Below the pieces are notes generated by a model. It was not told the DNA's origin, did not search any database, and worked only from the letters and a program-made list of their open reading frames with translations. Below, piece after piece: positions 23,951 to 32,937 of a stretch of 64,000 bases of DNA (position 1 is its first letter; each line of letters opens with the position of its first letter). A program made the position numbers and the translations under genes. Source of the stretch: Actinomadura syzygii (lineage in GTDB: Bacteria; Actinomycetota; Actinomycetes; Streptosporangiales; Streptosporangiaceae); NCBI RefSeq assembly GCF_008085905.1, contig NZ_VSFF01000002.1, forward strand, positions 496,001 to 560,000, in the 5' to 3' direction.

Positions 23951-26900
23951 GCCGGACGGGTCGACGAGCCGGACCGGGTTCCCCGCGACGTAGACGTACG
24001 GGGACGGCGAGTCCTTCGTCCCCGCCGGGTCGGGGCTGGTCCAGCGGCCGAGCCAGGGCGCGTAGAACCGGGCTCCGTGGTACTGGAGGCCGCTCTCCCG
24101 GTCGCGTTCGCGTCCGGTGAACCGGTACCGCTTCGGCGCGGCCCGCGCGCCCCGCGACACGGACTCGTAGGCCGTGCTCCCGTACGGGTGGAACTCCTCC
24201 TTCGTGAGTATGCGGCCGAGCTGGTCGAGCTCCAGCGTCGGCGAGCCGAGATGGTCGTCGAACTGGTGCCGGACGAGCAGTTCCGGGCCCTTGTCGTCGC
24301 CGCGGGTGCGCCGCTCGACGAGCGCGACGCGGCGGTCCTCGTCGACGACGTGGAGGGTCGTCCGCTCGACGGTGGCCTCGCCGTCCGGCGCGTACTCGCG
24401 GAACACCTCGAACGGGCCGAGGTAGAGGCGCTCGCGGACGCGGATCCGCTCGCCGTCCGGGCCCGGCCGGTCGGTGACCTTCCGGATCCGGGTGCCGGAC
24501 GAGTCGTACAGCGACCACGTCGCCTCGCCGAGCCCGGCCGCGTCCGTGTCCGTGTCCGTGTCCGTGTCCGCGTCCGTGTCCGCGTCCGTGTCCGCCTCGG
24601 CGGCCGGGTTCGGCGGACGGTGCGCGGTGACGTGCAGGCGGTCCTCCGGGTCCCAGCCGAGATGGGCCAGGCCCGGCAGCGCGGTGACGTTGCCCTGCGG
24701 GTCGTGGTCGAAGCGCTCGCCGTCGACCGTCCCGACCCGGTTCCCGACGACGCCCGGTTCGAGCAGGCTCTCCTGGTCGTAGTCGTAGGTCCGGGTCCAG
24801 CCCGGCGTAGCGGAGTCGGCCACCGCGTGCACGATTTCGAGGAGGTTCCCGACCGGGTCGTAGGCGTACCGCTCGGTGTACCGGCTCATCGCGCCGCCGT
24901 CGTGCGGGTGGTGCGGCGGCGGGCCGCCCCGGCACGGCCCCGGCGGGCGGACGCCGTCGGCCTGCGCGAGGTGTTCGCGCCCGGTCGCCTCGGCCAGCCG
25001 GTACAGCGCGTCGTACCGGTACCGCCCGCCCGGACGGACGACCTGGTTGCGGAAGAACAGCGTCTGCTGCGACTCGTCCTGGACGGACGTCACGTTCCCG
25101 GACGGGTCGTACACGTGCCGCAGATCCTGCAACCGCTCGCCGTCCCGCACGGTGACGATGCCGCGCAGTAGGAATGTGAACGGGTCGTAGGCGTAGTCGG
25201 TGCGCGTCCCGTTGCCGTGCTCGACCGTGACGCGCTGCCCGCGCGCGTTGTAGTCGATCCCGGTCACGACCGGGACGGGATCCTCGCCCGAGGGCTGCGC
25301 GTCCAGCCGTTCGAGCAGGCCCGCCGGGTTGTAGAACGCGGTGATCGTCGCCCCGTCCGGCGTGGTGACGCGGACGGGACGCCCCCGCGCGTCGAACACG
25401 GACCGTCCCGTGTACCGCTCCGGTTCGAGGTCGACCGGGCCCGCCCAGTCGGGATGCCCCCGGAAGTCGCGGGCGACCTGCCGCGTCGCCTCGGCGAGGT
25501 TCCCGTCCGCGTCGTAGCGGTCGTTGGTGACGACGCCCGCCCCGTCGAACGTCCGGTGGACGCGCGTGCGCAGGTTGCGGGCGGCGGCGTCCGGGACGTC
25601 CTCCCCGTACTCGACGCGCTGGTGCTCCCGCTCGCCCTCGATGCCGGGACCGGCCACGAACGAGCGGGTCGGGCGGTGCAGCGGGTCGTACTCGGTGCGG
25701 AGCGCGTAGCCGCGCGCCGACCAGGACCCGCAGGGCGCGCCGAGCACGTCGCGCAGCACGTGCCCCGGCCCGATGTCGATCGCGGCGTTGCGGACCAGCC
25801 CGCCCGCCAGGTCGTAGCCCATCCGGGTGACGGCCCGGCCGAGCGGGTCGCGGACCTCCCGGGTGCGGCCCTGCACGTCCAGCCGGACGAGCGTCCGGTC
25901 GTGGCGGTCGCCCGCCGTCCCGTCCGCGCCCCGGTCGTGCCGGACGGTCAGGAACGACCGGCCGAGCGTGTCCGACCAGGCGCGGGACGGGGTGCCCGCG
26001 TGCGCGAGGGTCTGCGTCGCGGCGTCCCGCTCCGCCGGGCCGAGTTCGCCTCCGGCGCGCGCCTCGTACCAGGTCCGCCACGGGGTCCCGGCGGCGTCGA
26101 GCCCGGCGAGGTAGCGCCCGGCGAGGCCGCGCGCGTCGGGGTCGGTGTCCGGGCGCAGCGCGACCGTGTCGTTGGCGTCCCAGGTGGCGAGCCGCCACGG
26201 GTCGAAGACGACCTTGCCGTAGCCGCCGTCCGGGTGCAGCGTGACGACGGCCCGGCCGATCGGGTCGTAGAACACGATGGCGCTCACCCCGGCCACGCGG
26301 GCGAACTCGAACGCCGGGGTGGCGCTGAAGAACGGCTCGTACTTGCGGACCGGGAGGCCCTTGTTGTTGTAGATCGTCCAGCCGGTGCCGCTCCAGCGGG
26401 GCTTGCCGTCGGCGCCGGGCTCGGCCTGCGCCTTGTGCTGGGCCTCGCGTCCGCTGCCGTCCGAGTAGGTGATGAGCTGCTGCGGGTCGGCGGGACGGCC
26501 CGTCGCGACGTGGTCGGTCCGGGTGAGGAGCGCCGTCGCGGGCGGGCGCGGCTCCGCGTCGCCGCGCGTGCGGTAGAACGCGCCGGGGTCGTAGAGGGTG
26601 CGGGTGGTCGCCCGGCCGAGCAGGCGTTCCGCGAGGCCGGGCGCGTGCGGGTCGGCGAAGTAGGCGAGGAGGTCGGCGTCGTCCGGGTCGAGGTCGAGGC
26701 CGCCGACGGTGTCGCCGAGGTCGTCGCGGGCGTCGCCCGGCTTGCCGCGGACGGCGATCGCGGTGAGCCGTCCGAGCGCGTCGTAGGCCGCCTCGGACAG
26801 GTTGCCGTTGGCGTCGCAGGTGACCGCGGGCTGGAGCACCCGGTAGTCGTAGCCGCCCGGCAGGACGCGGTCGCCGTCGCGCGCCCCGACGCTGACGACG

Positions 26901-29900
26901 TTGCCGACCGCGTCCGTGGAGGACAGGACGAGCAGGTCGTACCGGTCGTAGCGGAGCCGGGTCTTCGCGCCGAACGGATCGACGAAGCCGTGCGGGACGT
27001 AGAAGTGCGCCGCGGCCGGGCTCCCGTCCTCGGGCGCGAACAGGACCCGTCCGGACGGCGACCACCAGGCCCCGTCCTCCCGCACGTACCCGGCGGACGC
27101 CAGCCGGGCCGCGTCCACCAGGCCGCCGTACTCGGCGGCGATCAGCTCGTCGGTGAGCACCTGCCGGACCGTCTCGTACGGCAGGGCGAGCGGCTCCAGC
27201 GCACCGAACGGCAGCGGGCCGCTCAGGTCGTCGCGCAGGAACACCGACCGCTCCAGCTCCAGCAGCCGCCGGGCCGGACCGGACGCGCCCTCGTCGTCCC
27301 AGGCCGTGACGGGCAGGTCGGCGGTGACGCCGTCGAGCGCGTCCCGGATCTCGTCCGCGTCGAACCGGAGCCCGGACGGCCGTAGCCCGACGACCTCCGT
27401 TGAGCGCTTCTCGCACTGCATCGGCGTCCGGTACGCGGTGTCGGTGTCGACCGGTTGGGTGTACCGGCTCTCGGTGACCACGACGCGGATGCGCGACTGC
27501 TCGGCGCGGTCGGCGGCGGTCAGCACCGGGTCGGGGTCGGGGAACCGCCGCCCGTACGCGATGTCGACCGTCCGCAGGACGTCGCCGAACTCGTCGACGT
27601 CGAGGACGAAGTCGTCCGTGACGCGCGGGTCAGGGACCTCGCGCCCGTCCACGTTGTAGAGGGCCCGCTCGTGGTGCTCCCCATGGGACCCGGTCCGGTA
27701 GGACGTGAAGACGGCGGGAAGGAAGCCGTCCTCGCGCGGGGAGCCGTGGCCCGCCTGCCGCAGCTCCACCGTGTAGGCGTGCTCGGTGACGGCGTAGGGC
27801 CGCACGCTCTCGGGAGTGTCGTCGAGCCCGTACGTCTCCTGGCGCAGCAGGCTTCCGCGCAGGACGCGGGCGGCCTGCCGCTCCTCGTCGGCGGTGAGCC
27901 GCGCCGGGCGCGTCTCCGCGTGCCCGGGGTCGCGCGCCACGACCCGCGCTGTGTCCCGCTCCGTGTCCCCGCCGGGGACTCCGGTGTGGAACCAGGACCG
28001 GCTGAGGACGGGGGCGAGGAACGTCGCCGGGTCGTGGTTCGCGGCGGACGCGGCCAGCGCGCCGATCTCCTGCGTGTCCCACTGCTCGACCACGCCGAAC
28101 CCGCCGAACTCGCGCTCGACGCCGTCGTAGTGGCCGTCGTGGTAGGCGTACCGGGTGGTGAACACGTTCCGCGAGACGGCGTCGCGGGCCTCCACCTCCT
28201 CCACCACGTGGACGGGGAACGGGATCTTCGTGGGCCACGGCCGCCCGGCCGCCCGGTCGGCCGCGTAGAACTTCGTGGACGTCGTGTAGCGGACCGACGT
28301 CTCCGCCCCCAGGTTGTTGCGCATCCGGGTGAGCAGGTACGGCTTGCCCGCGCGCATCAGGTCGACGTACCGCAGCGGCGAGGAGGCGTCGTCCGGGAGG
28401 GGCGACGACCAGACGAGGCACAGCGTCCCGGTGCCGAGCAGGTCGATCGCGCTCACCTGGATCGCCGAGTCGATGTGCGGGAACCGGACGGGCAGTTCCC
28501 CGGCGTGCGCCCACCCGTTGCCCGACCGGTTCGCGTACATGGTCACGCCGTCCGCGCCGAGGTAGACCAGGTCGCTCGTGCCGGACCCGTCCACGTCGGC
28601 GAGGATCACCCGGCGGACGTCGAACTCGTCGGGGCCCGCCGGGAGGGGGCCGCCGTCCATCACGACGCGGCGGCCGAAGCGCCCGTGCCCGAGGCTCGGC
28701 CAGTAGCTGACCTCGCCCCGCCTGATACGGACCAGGTCGGCCAGGCCGTCCCCGGTCATGTCGGCGAACTGGACGCTCTCGGCGGGGTCGCCCGTCCGGA
28801 CCCACGCGTCCGCGCGGGTCGGACCCAGCGGAGGCGGCGCGGGCCGGGTCGCCTCGTCGAAGCCCTCCTCGCCCAGCGACCGGTACCAGGTGAGGTCGTC
28901 GTCGCCGAGGACGAGGACGTCGGCGAGGCCGTCGCCGGAGAGGTCGACCAGCCGGGTGCGCGCGTCCTGCCAGTCGATGACGGGACGGGACCCGAACGTC
29001 CGCCATGACGTCCAGGCGCCGTCCGTACGCTCGCTGAACCCCGGGACCGGGCCGTCGAGGGCGACCAGGTCGAGGTTGCCGTCGCCGTCGAGGTCGAGCA
29101 GCTCGCGCCGCCCGCCCCCGCCGCTCAGGCCGGACGGCACGGGCCGCGTCCCGACGAGGCGGGTCGGGCCGAACCGGCCGGAGCCGAGGTTGGGCTTGTA
29201 GAACAGCTCCCCGGCCTGCTCGGTGAGGACGCCCGGCAGCCCCTCGCCGTCGAGGTCCGTCCAGCGGTAGGCGGGCGAGGTGAGCCCGGCGGGGAGGTTC
29301 TCGACGTCGTCCAGGCGGCGCACCTCGCGGTCGAGTAGCGCGGGCGCGTAGCCGAACTCGATCGGCGGCATGGCGCGGGAGGTCAGCGTTCCGCCGGGCG
29401 CGCGGCGGAACCCGCGCTTCGTCACCGCCGCCAGCGTGGACAGCCCGGACGGCCGCTGCACGTCGTAGGCCAGGTCGAGCGACTGGACGAGGCAGTCGGC
29501 GCCGGTCTCGGGCTCGTCCGGGAAATGGTGCAGCAGCATGATGCGGCGGCAGAGCCGGTACGTGCGGACCTCGAACCCGGAGCGGTACGTCGAGAACGGG
29601 TCGGAGCGGCACGTCCAGGGGCGCTCCTCCGCGCTCCCGTCGCCGTGCTCCCCGTAGTCGAGGACCAGCTCGAACATCCATCCGGAGGGGTGCGGAGCGT
29701 CGTCCGGGCCCTGCGGCGCCAGGTTGCCGTAGCGGACGCGCTTGAGGTGGCGCGCCGTCGTCCGGGCGGCCGGGTCGCGGCCGTGCTCGTGCGGCGCGGT
29801 CAGGTCGACGCCCGCCGCGTCCTCGGCCTTGTACTCGTAGCGGATCGCGTTGCCGCGCCCGTCGAAGCTCGCGTCCGCCAGCCAGGTGAACACGCGGGAC

Positions 29901-30586
29901 GGGTCGTCCGGGTCGGCGATCCGGTCGGCGGGCGCGCGGCCGAGGACGGTGGTGACGTTCTCGCGGTCGGTGATGCGCCAGTGGATGTCGCCGTGCGCGC
30001 CGGGGGTCTCGTCCGTCCAGCGCTCGATCCGGGAGAAGGCGTGGTCGGCCCGGGGGCGGTAGCGGCGGACGGTGTAGCGGCGGCCCGCGCGGCGCGCCCG
30101 CCGCGTCCCGGGGACGGGGACCAGGTCGTCGCCGCCGACCAGGTGGAAGGTGTCCTCGTCGGCGGGCGGGCCGTGGTCGCGGTAGCGGGGGACGCCCCGG
30201 TCGGCCCGCCGGGTGACGGCCGGGACGTCGAGGTGCCAGCCGAGCCCGAACGCGCCGCCGCCGGTGCCCGAGTCGTAGCCGAGCGCGAGCGACGGGCCGA
30301 AACCCTGCCGCCCCGGGCTGGCCGGGACGGGCACCGTCAGCGTCCCGGTCCCGTTGGCGGGGTTGGCGGCGAACATCTCGCCCATGTCGCGGACGGCCCC
30401 GCCGCCCTTCGGCACGGAGAGCACCGGCGCCTGCCCCGCGCCGCTCGGTCCGGCCGCCCGCTCCGGCGGCCCGGACGGTGCGGCCGGTGGCGCGGCCGTC
30501 TCGGCTCCCGGGCCGCCGGCGCCGGTGCGGCTCGCGCCGGATTCCTTCGGATCGGCCCCGTTCGGACTGGTCTGCCACGGCATCAT
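22838..30586 (-). CDS. TcB-TcC fusion Tc toxin subunit (Rhs cocoon with C-terminal effector)
   Basis: 2582 aa. After a Pro/Ala-rich leader the SpvB domain begins with LSVPKGGGAVRDMGEMFAAN (about residues 55-75) and continues through GFGPSLALGYDSGTGGGAFG. FG-GAP-like propeller repeats follow (DLDGDGNLDLV, DLSGDGLADVL, DMTGDGLADLV, DVDGSGTSDLV; about 440-730), then the TcdB-mid signature EREFGGFGVVEQWDTQ (about 830). Rhs/YD repeats fill about 1250-2150, and the Rhs core ends with GRWTSPDPAGTKDSPSPY and VDPSGHEG (near 2207), where TcC proteins self-cleave. About 370 residues of variable effector follow. The start has two tandem ATGs, at 30586 and 30583, behind a GGGGGG run. TcB-TcC forms the cocoon that holds the effector and docks on TcA, encoded 11 bp downstream. 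No dedicated immunity gene lies between them. Confidence 0.93.
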   Translation of the reverse strand: MMPWQTSPNGADPKESGASRTGAGGPGAETAAPPAAPSGPPERAAGPSGAGQAPVLSVPKGGGAVRDMGEMFAANPANGTGTLTVPVPASPGRQGFGPSLALGYDSGTGGGAFGLGWHLDVPAVTRRADRGVPRYRDHGPPADEDTFHLVGGDDLVPVPGTRRARRAGRRYTVRRYRPRADHAFSRIERWTDETPGAHGDIHWRITDRENVTTVLGRAPADRIADPDDPSRVFTWLADASFDGRGNAIRYEYKAEDAAGVDLTAPHEHGRDPAARTTARHLKRVRYGNLAPQGPDDAPHPSGWMFELVLDYGEHGDGSAEERPWTCRSDPFSTYRSGFEVRTYRLCRRIMLLHHFPDEPETGADCLVQSLDLAYDVQRPSGLSTLAAVTKRGFRRAPGGTLTSRAMPPIEFGYAPALLDREVRRLDDVENLPAGLTSPAYRWTDLDGEGLPGVLTEQAGELFYKPNLGSGRFGPTRLVGTRPVPSGLSGGGGRRELLDLDGDGNLDLVALDGPVPGFSERTDGAWTSWRTFGSRPVIDWQDARTRLVDLSGDGLADVLVLGDDDLTWYRSLGEEGFDEATRPAPPPLGPTRADAWVRTGDPAESVQFADMTGDGLADLVRIRRGEVSYWPSLGHGRFGRRVVMDGGPLPAGPDEFDVRRVILADVDGSGTSDLVYLGADGVTMYANRSGNGWAHAGELPVRFPHIDSAIQVSAIDLLGTGTLCLVWSSPLPDDASSPLRYVDLMRAGKPYLLTRMRNNLGAETSVRYTTSTKFYAADRAAGRPWPTKIPFPVHVVEEVEARDAVSRNVFTTRYAYHDGHYDGVEREFGGFGVVEQWDTQEIGALAASAANHDPATFLAPVLSRSWFHTGVPGGDTERDTARVVARDPGHAETRPARLTADEERQAARVLRGSLLRQETYGLDDTPESVRPYAVTEHAYTVELRQAGHGSPREDGFLPAVFTSYRTGSHGEHHERALYNVDGREVPDPRVTDDFVLDVDEFGDVLRTVDIAYGRRFPDPDPVLTAADRAEQSRIRVVVTESRYTQPVDTDTAYRTPMQCEKRSTEVVGLRPSGLRFDADEIRDALDGVTADLPVTAWDDEGASGPARRLLELERSVFLRDDLSGPLPFGALEPLALPYETVRQVLTDELIAAEYGGLVDAARLASAGYVREDGAWWSPSGRVLFAPEDGSPAAAHFYVPHGFVDPFGAKTRLRYDRYDLLVLSSTDAVGNVVSVGARDGDRVLPGGYDYRVLQPAVTCDANGNLSEAAYDALGRLTAIAVRGKPGDARDDLGDTVGGLDLDPDDADLLAYFADPHAPGLAERLLGRATTRTLYDPGAFYRTRGDAEPRPPATALLTRTDHVATGRPADPQQLITYSDGSGREAQHKAQAEPGADGKPRWSGTGWTIYNNKGLPVRKYEPFFSATPAFEFARVAGVSAIVFYDPIGRAVVTLHPDGGYGKVVFDPWRLATWDANDTVALRPDTDPDARGLAGRYLAGLDAAGTPWRTWYEARAGGELGPAERDAATQTLAHAGTPSRAWSDTLGRSFLTVRHDRGADGTAGDRHDRTLVRLDVQGRTREVRDPLGRAVTRMGYDLAGGLVRNAAIDIGPGHVLRDVLGAPCGSWSARGYALRTEYDPLHRPTRSFVAGPGIEGEREHQRVEYGEDVPDAAARNLRTRVHRTFDGAGVVTNDRYDADGNLAEATRQVARDFRGHPDWAGPVDLEPERYTGRSVFDARGRPVRVTTPDGATITAFYNPAGLLERLDAQPSGEDPVPVVTGIDYNARGQRVTVEHGNGTRTDYAYDPFTFLLRGIVTVRDGERLQDLRHVYDPSGNVTSVQDESQQTLFFRNQVVRPGGRYRYDALYRLAEATGREHLAQADGVRPPGPCRGGPPPHHPHDGGAMSRYTERYAYDPVGNLLEIVHAVADSATPGWTRTYDYDQESLLEPGVVGNRVGTVDGERFDHDPQGNVTALPGLAHLGWDPEDRLHVTAHRPPNPAAEADTDADTDADTDTDTDTDAAGLGEATWSLYDSSGTRIRKVTDRPGPDGERIRVRERLYLGPFEVFREYAPDGEATVERTTLHVVDEDRRVALVERRTRGDDKGPELLVRHQFDDHLGSPTLELDQLGRILTKEEFHPYGSTAYESVSRGARAAPKRYRFTGRERDRESGLQYHGARFYAPWLGRWTSPDPAGTKDSPSPYVYVAGNPVRLVDPSGHEGEPRQLNLAETLKQEVVATRAGRGISQSLRRDLQAVWEWWGGQGKVDAGHVGKAQWELRAGERGLVAAQPLAENRSLGVLERARAGAARLLGKFARNAEGVDEGVSAGSRFGRAVRAAWRDDPSFRSFLKSWKSSAGASGTAATAAETGGAAAAEAGALAEASAQLELPLYVRVEEAGVRVATETESALAAAQAGAKVRVADSVAKAAEAVAPAAEEAGAFAAAAETGGRVLRAAAPALKVVGKVAGPVAVVAAVHQAATAKTTGEKADASVGLSSGVLGLSANPVTGVAAAGLVAGGFVGGKAATAASEAGWSREGSVAAGTIAGAATGAAIGAVVGSVVPVLGTATGAVVGAAAGAIGGFIKSYWN
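24541..24597 (-). repeat. Hexanucleotide repeat encoding (DT/DA)n in TcB-TcC
   Basis: About nine copies of GTGTCC or GCGTCC on the plus strand, read on the coding strand as EADTDADTDADTDTDTDTDA. It sits in a loop between two Rhs strands (after HVTAHRPPN and before ATWSLYDSSG). The 6-bp unit keeps the frame when copies are gained or lost. Confidence 0.8.
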
Positions 30587-31026
30587 CGCCGGCCCCCCGC
30601 GTGGACAGGGCGCTGCGCGGCGGCGTGCCAGGCCGACGTGTCAGCGCGCACCAATAACGATCTGCTGGCCGACCGACCCTTGACCGTCCGTGTAACAGCA
30701 AAGCAGAGCCGCTGTTATTTGTGACCAGGATTCTTTGGCCGGTTCATGTCCGCTTATGGCCGTCCCAGGAAAGAATCAGCACCCGGCAAAGCGCTGGTAG
30801 ATCAGGCAAAGATGATCGTTCGCGGGCGCGGCGTGCCTTGTTTGCTATGAATAGCCGATTTGTCCGCCGCTGGTCAGCGCCTCGAAGATCCAGATCCGGC
30901 CCCGAAAGAATGATCTACTCCAACCCTTTGCCGGGTTGCCGAATCCGGCCTCCGATACCCCGGGAGAATCGCATGGATCCGAGTTCTCCCGCTGTTACGC
31001 TGGGCGCGGCTCCGGTGGGGATATCA
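30587..31026. promoter_or_regulatory. Divergent intergenic region of Tc operon and histidine kinase
   Basis: 440 bp without a convincing gene. It is richer in A+T than its surroundings, especially at 30640-30760 and 30810-31000, as expected of a promoter region. It should hold the promoters for the toxin operon (leftward) and the histidine kinase (rightward). An open frame extends through it from 30721 but its codon use is poor. The most visible element is the inverted repeat at 30693-30717. Confidence 0.6.
30693..30717. promoter_or_regulatory. Operator-like inverted repeat upstream of the Tc operon
   Basis: Perfect 7-bp arms TAACAGC / GCTGTTA with an 11-bp spacer, 107 bp upstream of the TcB-TcC start. 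It could bind a dimeric regulator of the toxin or act as a hairpin in the leader. Confidence 0.4.
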
Positions 31027-32937
31027 ATGGATTCCGCCCGGAATTCGGCTGCTCCGAAATCGTGCTGTCCAGAATGGTGCCGCGTGGACGAACACGGCGA
31101 CGACTCCGTACGCCCGGGCCACCGGGCGCTGTTGGCGGCGGGCGCGGCCCTGGTCGCGCTCGACGTCGGGCTCGCCGTCGAATGGGGGACGTTCGGCCCG
31201 CTCTTCTACACCAAGGAACTGACGCAGATCGGGGCGTGGCTGCTCGCCGGGTTCCTGGTCGTCAGGGTGCGTCCGCGGCGGCCCATGGGCACCCTGATGC
31301 TCTCGCTCGGGCTGCTGCTCGGCTGCACCGCTCCGGCCGCGTTCGCGCTCGTCTCCGACTCGGCGGCGCTGCGGCTGCTGGTGACGGTGTCGTCCTGGCT
31401 GAACGCCTTCCAGCTTCCGCTGGGCGCGCACATCTTCCTCGCCTACCCGACCGGCCGGGTGCGCGACACGGCCGGACGGCGCGTCGTCGCCGGGGGCTAC
31501 GCGTTCGGCGTGGTCAACGCCGCCGTCCTCGCCCTGGTCGGCGTGCCGCGGCCGGACGGCCGGTGCCGCGACGTGTGCGCGCCGGTCGCCCCGATCCACG
31601 ATCCCGGCCTCGCCGACGTCGCCGGGCTCGCGCTGTCGGCGGGCGGCGGCGTGCTGGCGGTGGTCGGCGGGGCGGTGATCGTCCGGCGGTACCGGCCCGC
31701 GGGCTGGCGGGAGCGGCGGGTGCTCGCCTTCCCCACCGTCGCGATGATCGTCACGGCCGGGCTGTGGACGGTGGTGAGCGTGCAGGGCGCGCTGCTGCCG
31801 TGGTTCTACTACCCGGTGTTCGACGGGACGCTCGCGGCGGCGCAGTTCGTCGCGGTCGCGTCCATCCCGGCGGCGTTCTTCATGGGCCTGCTGCGCGAGC
31901 GGCTGGACGAGGCGCGCGTGTCCGACCTCGTCCGGGAGATCGCCGAGCTGCCGCCGGGCCTCCTGGAGGCCAAGCTCGCCGCGACGCTGCACGACCCCGG
32001 CCTGCGGATCGCGTTCCCGCTGGACGGCGCCTACGTCAGCGCCGACGGCACGCCCGCCGAACCGCCCGCCCCGGGCGCGGGCGCCGCGATCACGGTCATC
32101 GGGGACCCAGCCGACCCGGTCGCGGTGCTGAGCCACGACCCGTCGCTGCACGCCGCGCCCCGGCTGCTGGAGGCGGTGACCGAGGCGACCCGGCTCGTCC
32201 TGGAGAACACGCGGTTGCAGGTGACGGCGCGGGCGCACCTCGCCCAGGTCCGGGCGCTGCTCGCGCGGATCGTCGCGGCCGAGGACGCCGCCCGCCACCG
32301 GCTCCAGCGCGACCTGCACGACGGGGCGCAGCCGCAGCTCGTCTGGGTCGGCCTGGAGCTCGCCCGGGTGCGCGAGGCCGCCGCCCGGACCGTCCCGGCC
32401 GGGTGCCGCGCCGACCTCGACAAGGCGATCGACGAGGCGGAGGCGCGGCTGCGCGCCGCGCTCCGCTCGCTGCGCGAGCTGGCCCGGGGCATCCACCCGG
32501 CGGTGCTGACCACCGAGGGGCTGCGGGCCGCGCTGCGCGAGCTGGTCCGGCGCGCGGACGGGCCCGTCCGGCTGCACATGGACCGCGCGCTCCGCGACCT
32601 GCCGCAGCCGATCGCGCTCACCGCGTACTTCGTCGTCAGCGAGGCGCTGACCAACGCGCTGCGGCACGCCGACGCCGAACGGGTGGACGTCACCGCCGAC
32701 CTGGCGGACGGGCGGGTGACCGTCCGCGTCGCCGACGACGGGGCGGGCGGGGCCGCCGCCCGCCCCGGCTCCGGCCTCGCCGGGCTCCGCGACCGGGTGA
32801 CCGCCGTCGACGGCGTCCTGGAGCTGCGCTCCGAGCCGGGGGAGGGGACCGTCCTGACGGCCGTGATCCCCTGCCCCGGCCGCTTCGCGCGCGGCCCCGA
32901 CGCCGCGCCGGGGCGGGATCAGCTCGCGCAGGAGTAG
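31027..32937 (+). CDS. Membrane sensor histidine kinase (NarL-partner, HisKA_3 type)
   Basis: 636 aa from the ATG at 31027, which has GGTGGGG 6 bp upstream; the frame is open from 30721 but the earlier part lacks coding character, and a GTG at 31084 is an alternative. Several membrane segments fill about residues 35-285 (ALLAAGAALVALDVGLAV, LLAGFLVVRV and others). The dimerisation box is QRDLHDGAQPQ (His near residue 430), the ATPase N-box SEALTNALRHADAE, and the G-box VADDGAGG. It should phosphorylate a LuxR/NarL-type response regulator, but none is adjacent; the nearest is the orphan at 37104. Its 3' end overlaps the convergent kinase gene by 19 bp. It is divergent from the Tc operon and could control it. 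Confidence 0.88.
   Translation: MDSARNSAAPKSCCPEWCRVDEHGDDSVRPGHRALLAAGAALVALDVGLAVEWGTFGPLFYTKELTQIGAWLLAGFLVVRVRPRRPMGTLMLSLGLLLGCTAPAAFALVSDSAALRLLVTVSSWLNAFQLPLGAHIFLAYPTGRVRDTAGRRVVAGGYAFGVVNAAVLALVGVPRPDGRCRDVCAPVAPIHDPGLADVAGLALSAGGGVLAVVGGAVIVRRYRPAGWRERRVLAFPTVAMIVTAGLWTVVSVQGALLPWFYYPVFDGTLAAAQFVAVASIPAAFFMGLLRERLDEARVSDLVREIAELPPGLLEAKLAATLHDPGLRIAFPLDGAYVSADGTPAEPPAPGAGAAITVIGDPADPVAVLSHDPSLHAAPRLLEAVTEATRLVLENTRLQVTARAHLAQVRALLARIVAAEDAARHRLQRDLHDGAQPQLVWVGLELARVREAAARTVPAGCRADLDKAIDEAEARLRAALRSLRELARGIHPAVLTTEGLRAALRELVRRADGPVRLHMDRALRDLPQPIALTAYFVVSEALTNALRHADAERVDVTADLADGRVTVRVADDGAGGAAARPGSGLAGLRDRVTAVDGVLELRSEPGEGTVLTAVIPCPGRFARGPDAAPGRDQLAQE

Noticed and set aside
22838..30586. 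Type VI secretion or contact-dependent Rhs toxin
   Set aside because: No PAAR/VgrG or T6SS genes; SpvB, TcdB-mid and an adjacent TcA identify a Tc toxin.
30721..31026. Upstream extension of the histidine kinase
   Set aside because: Poor codon use and no ribosome site; region is A+T-richer and promoter-like.
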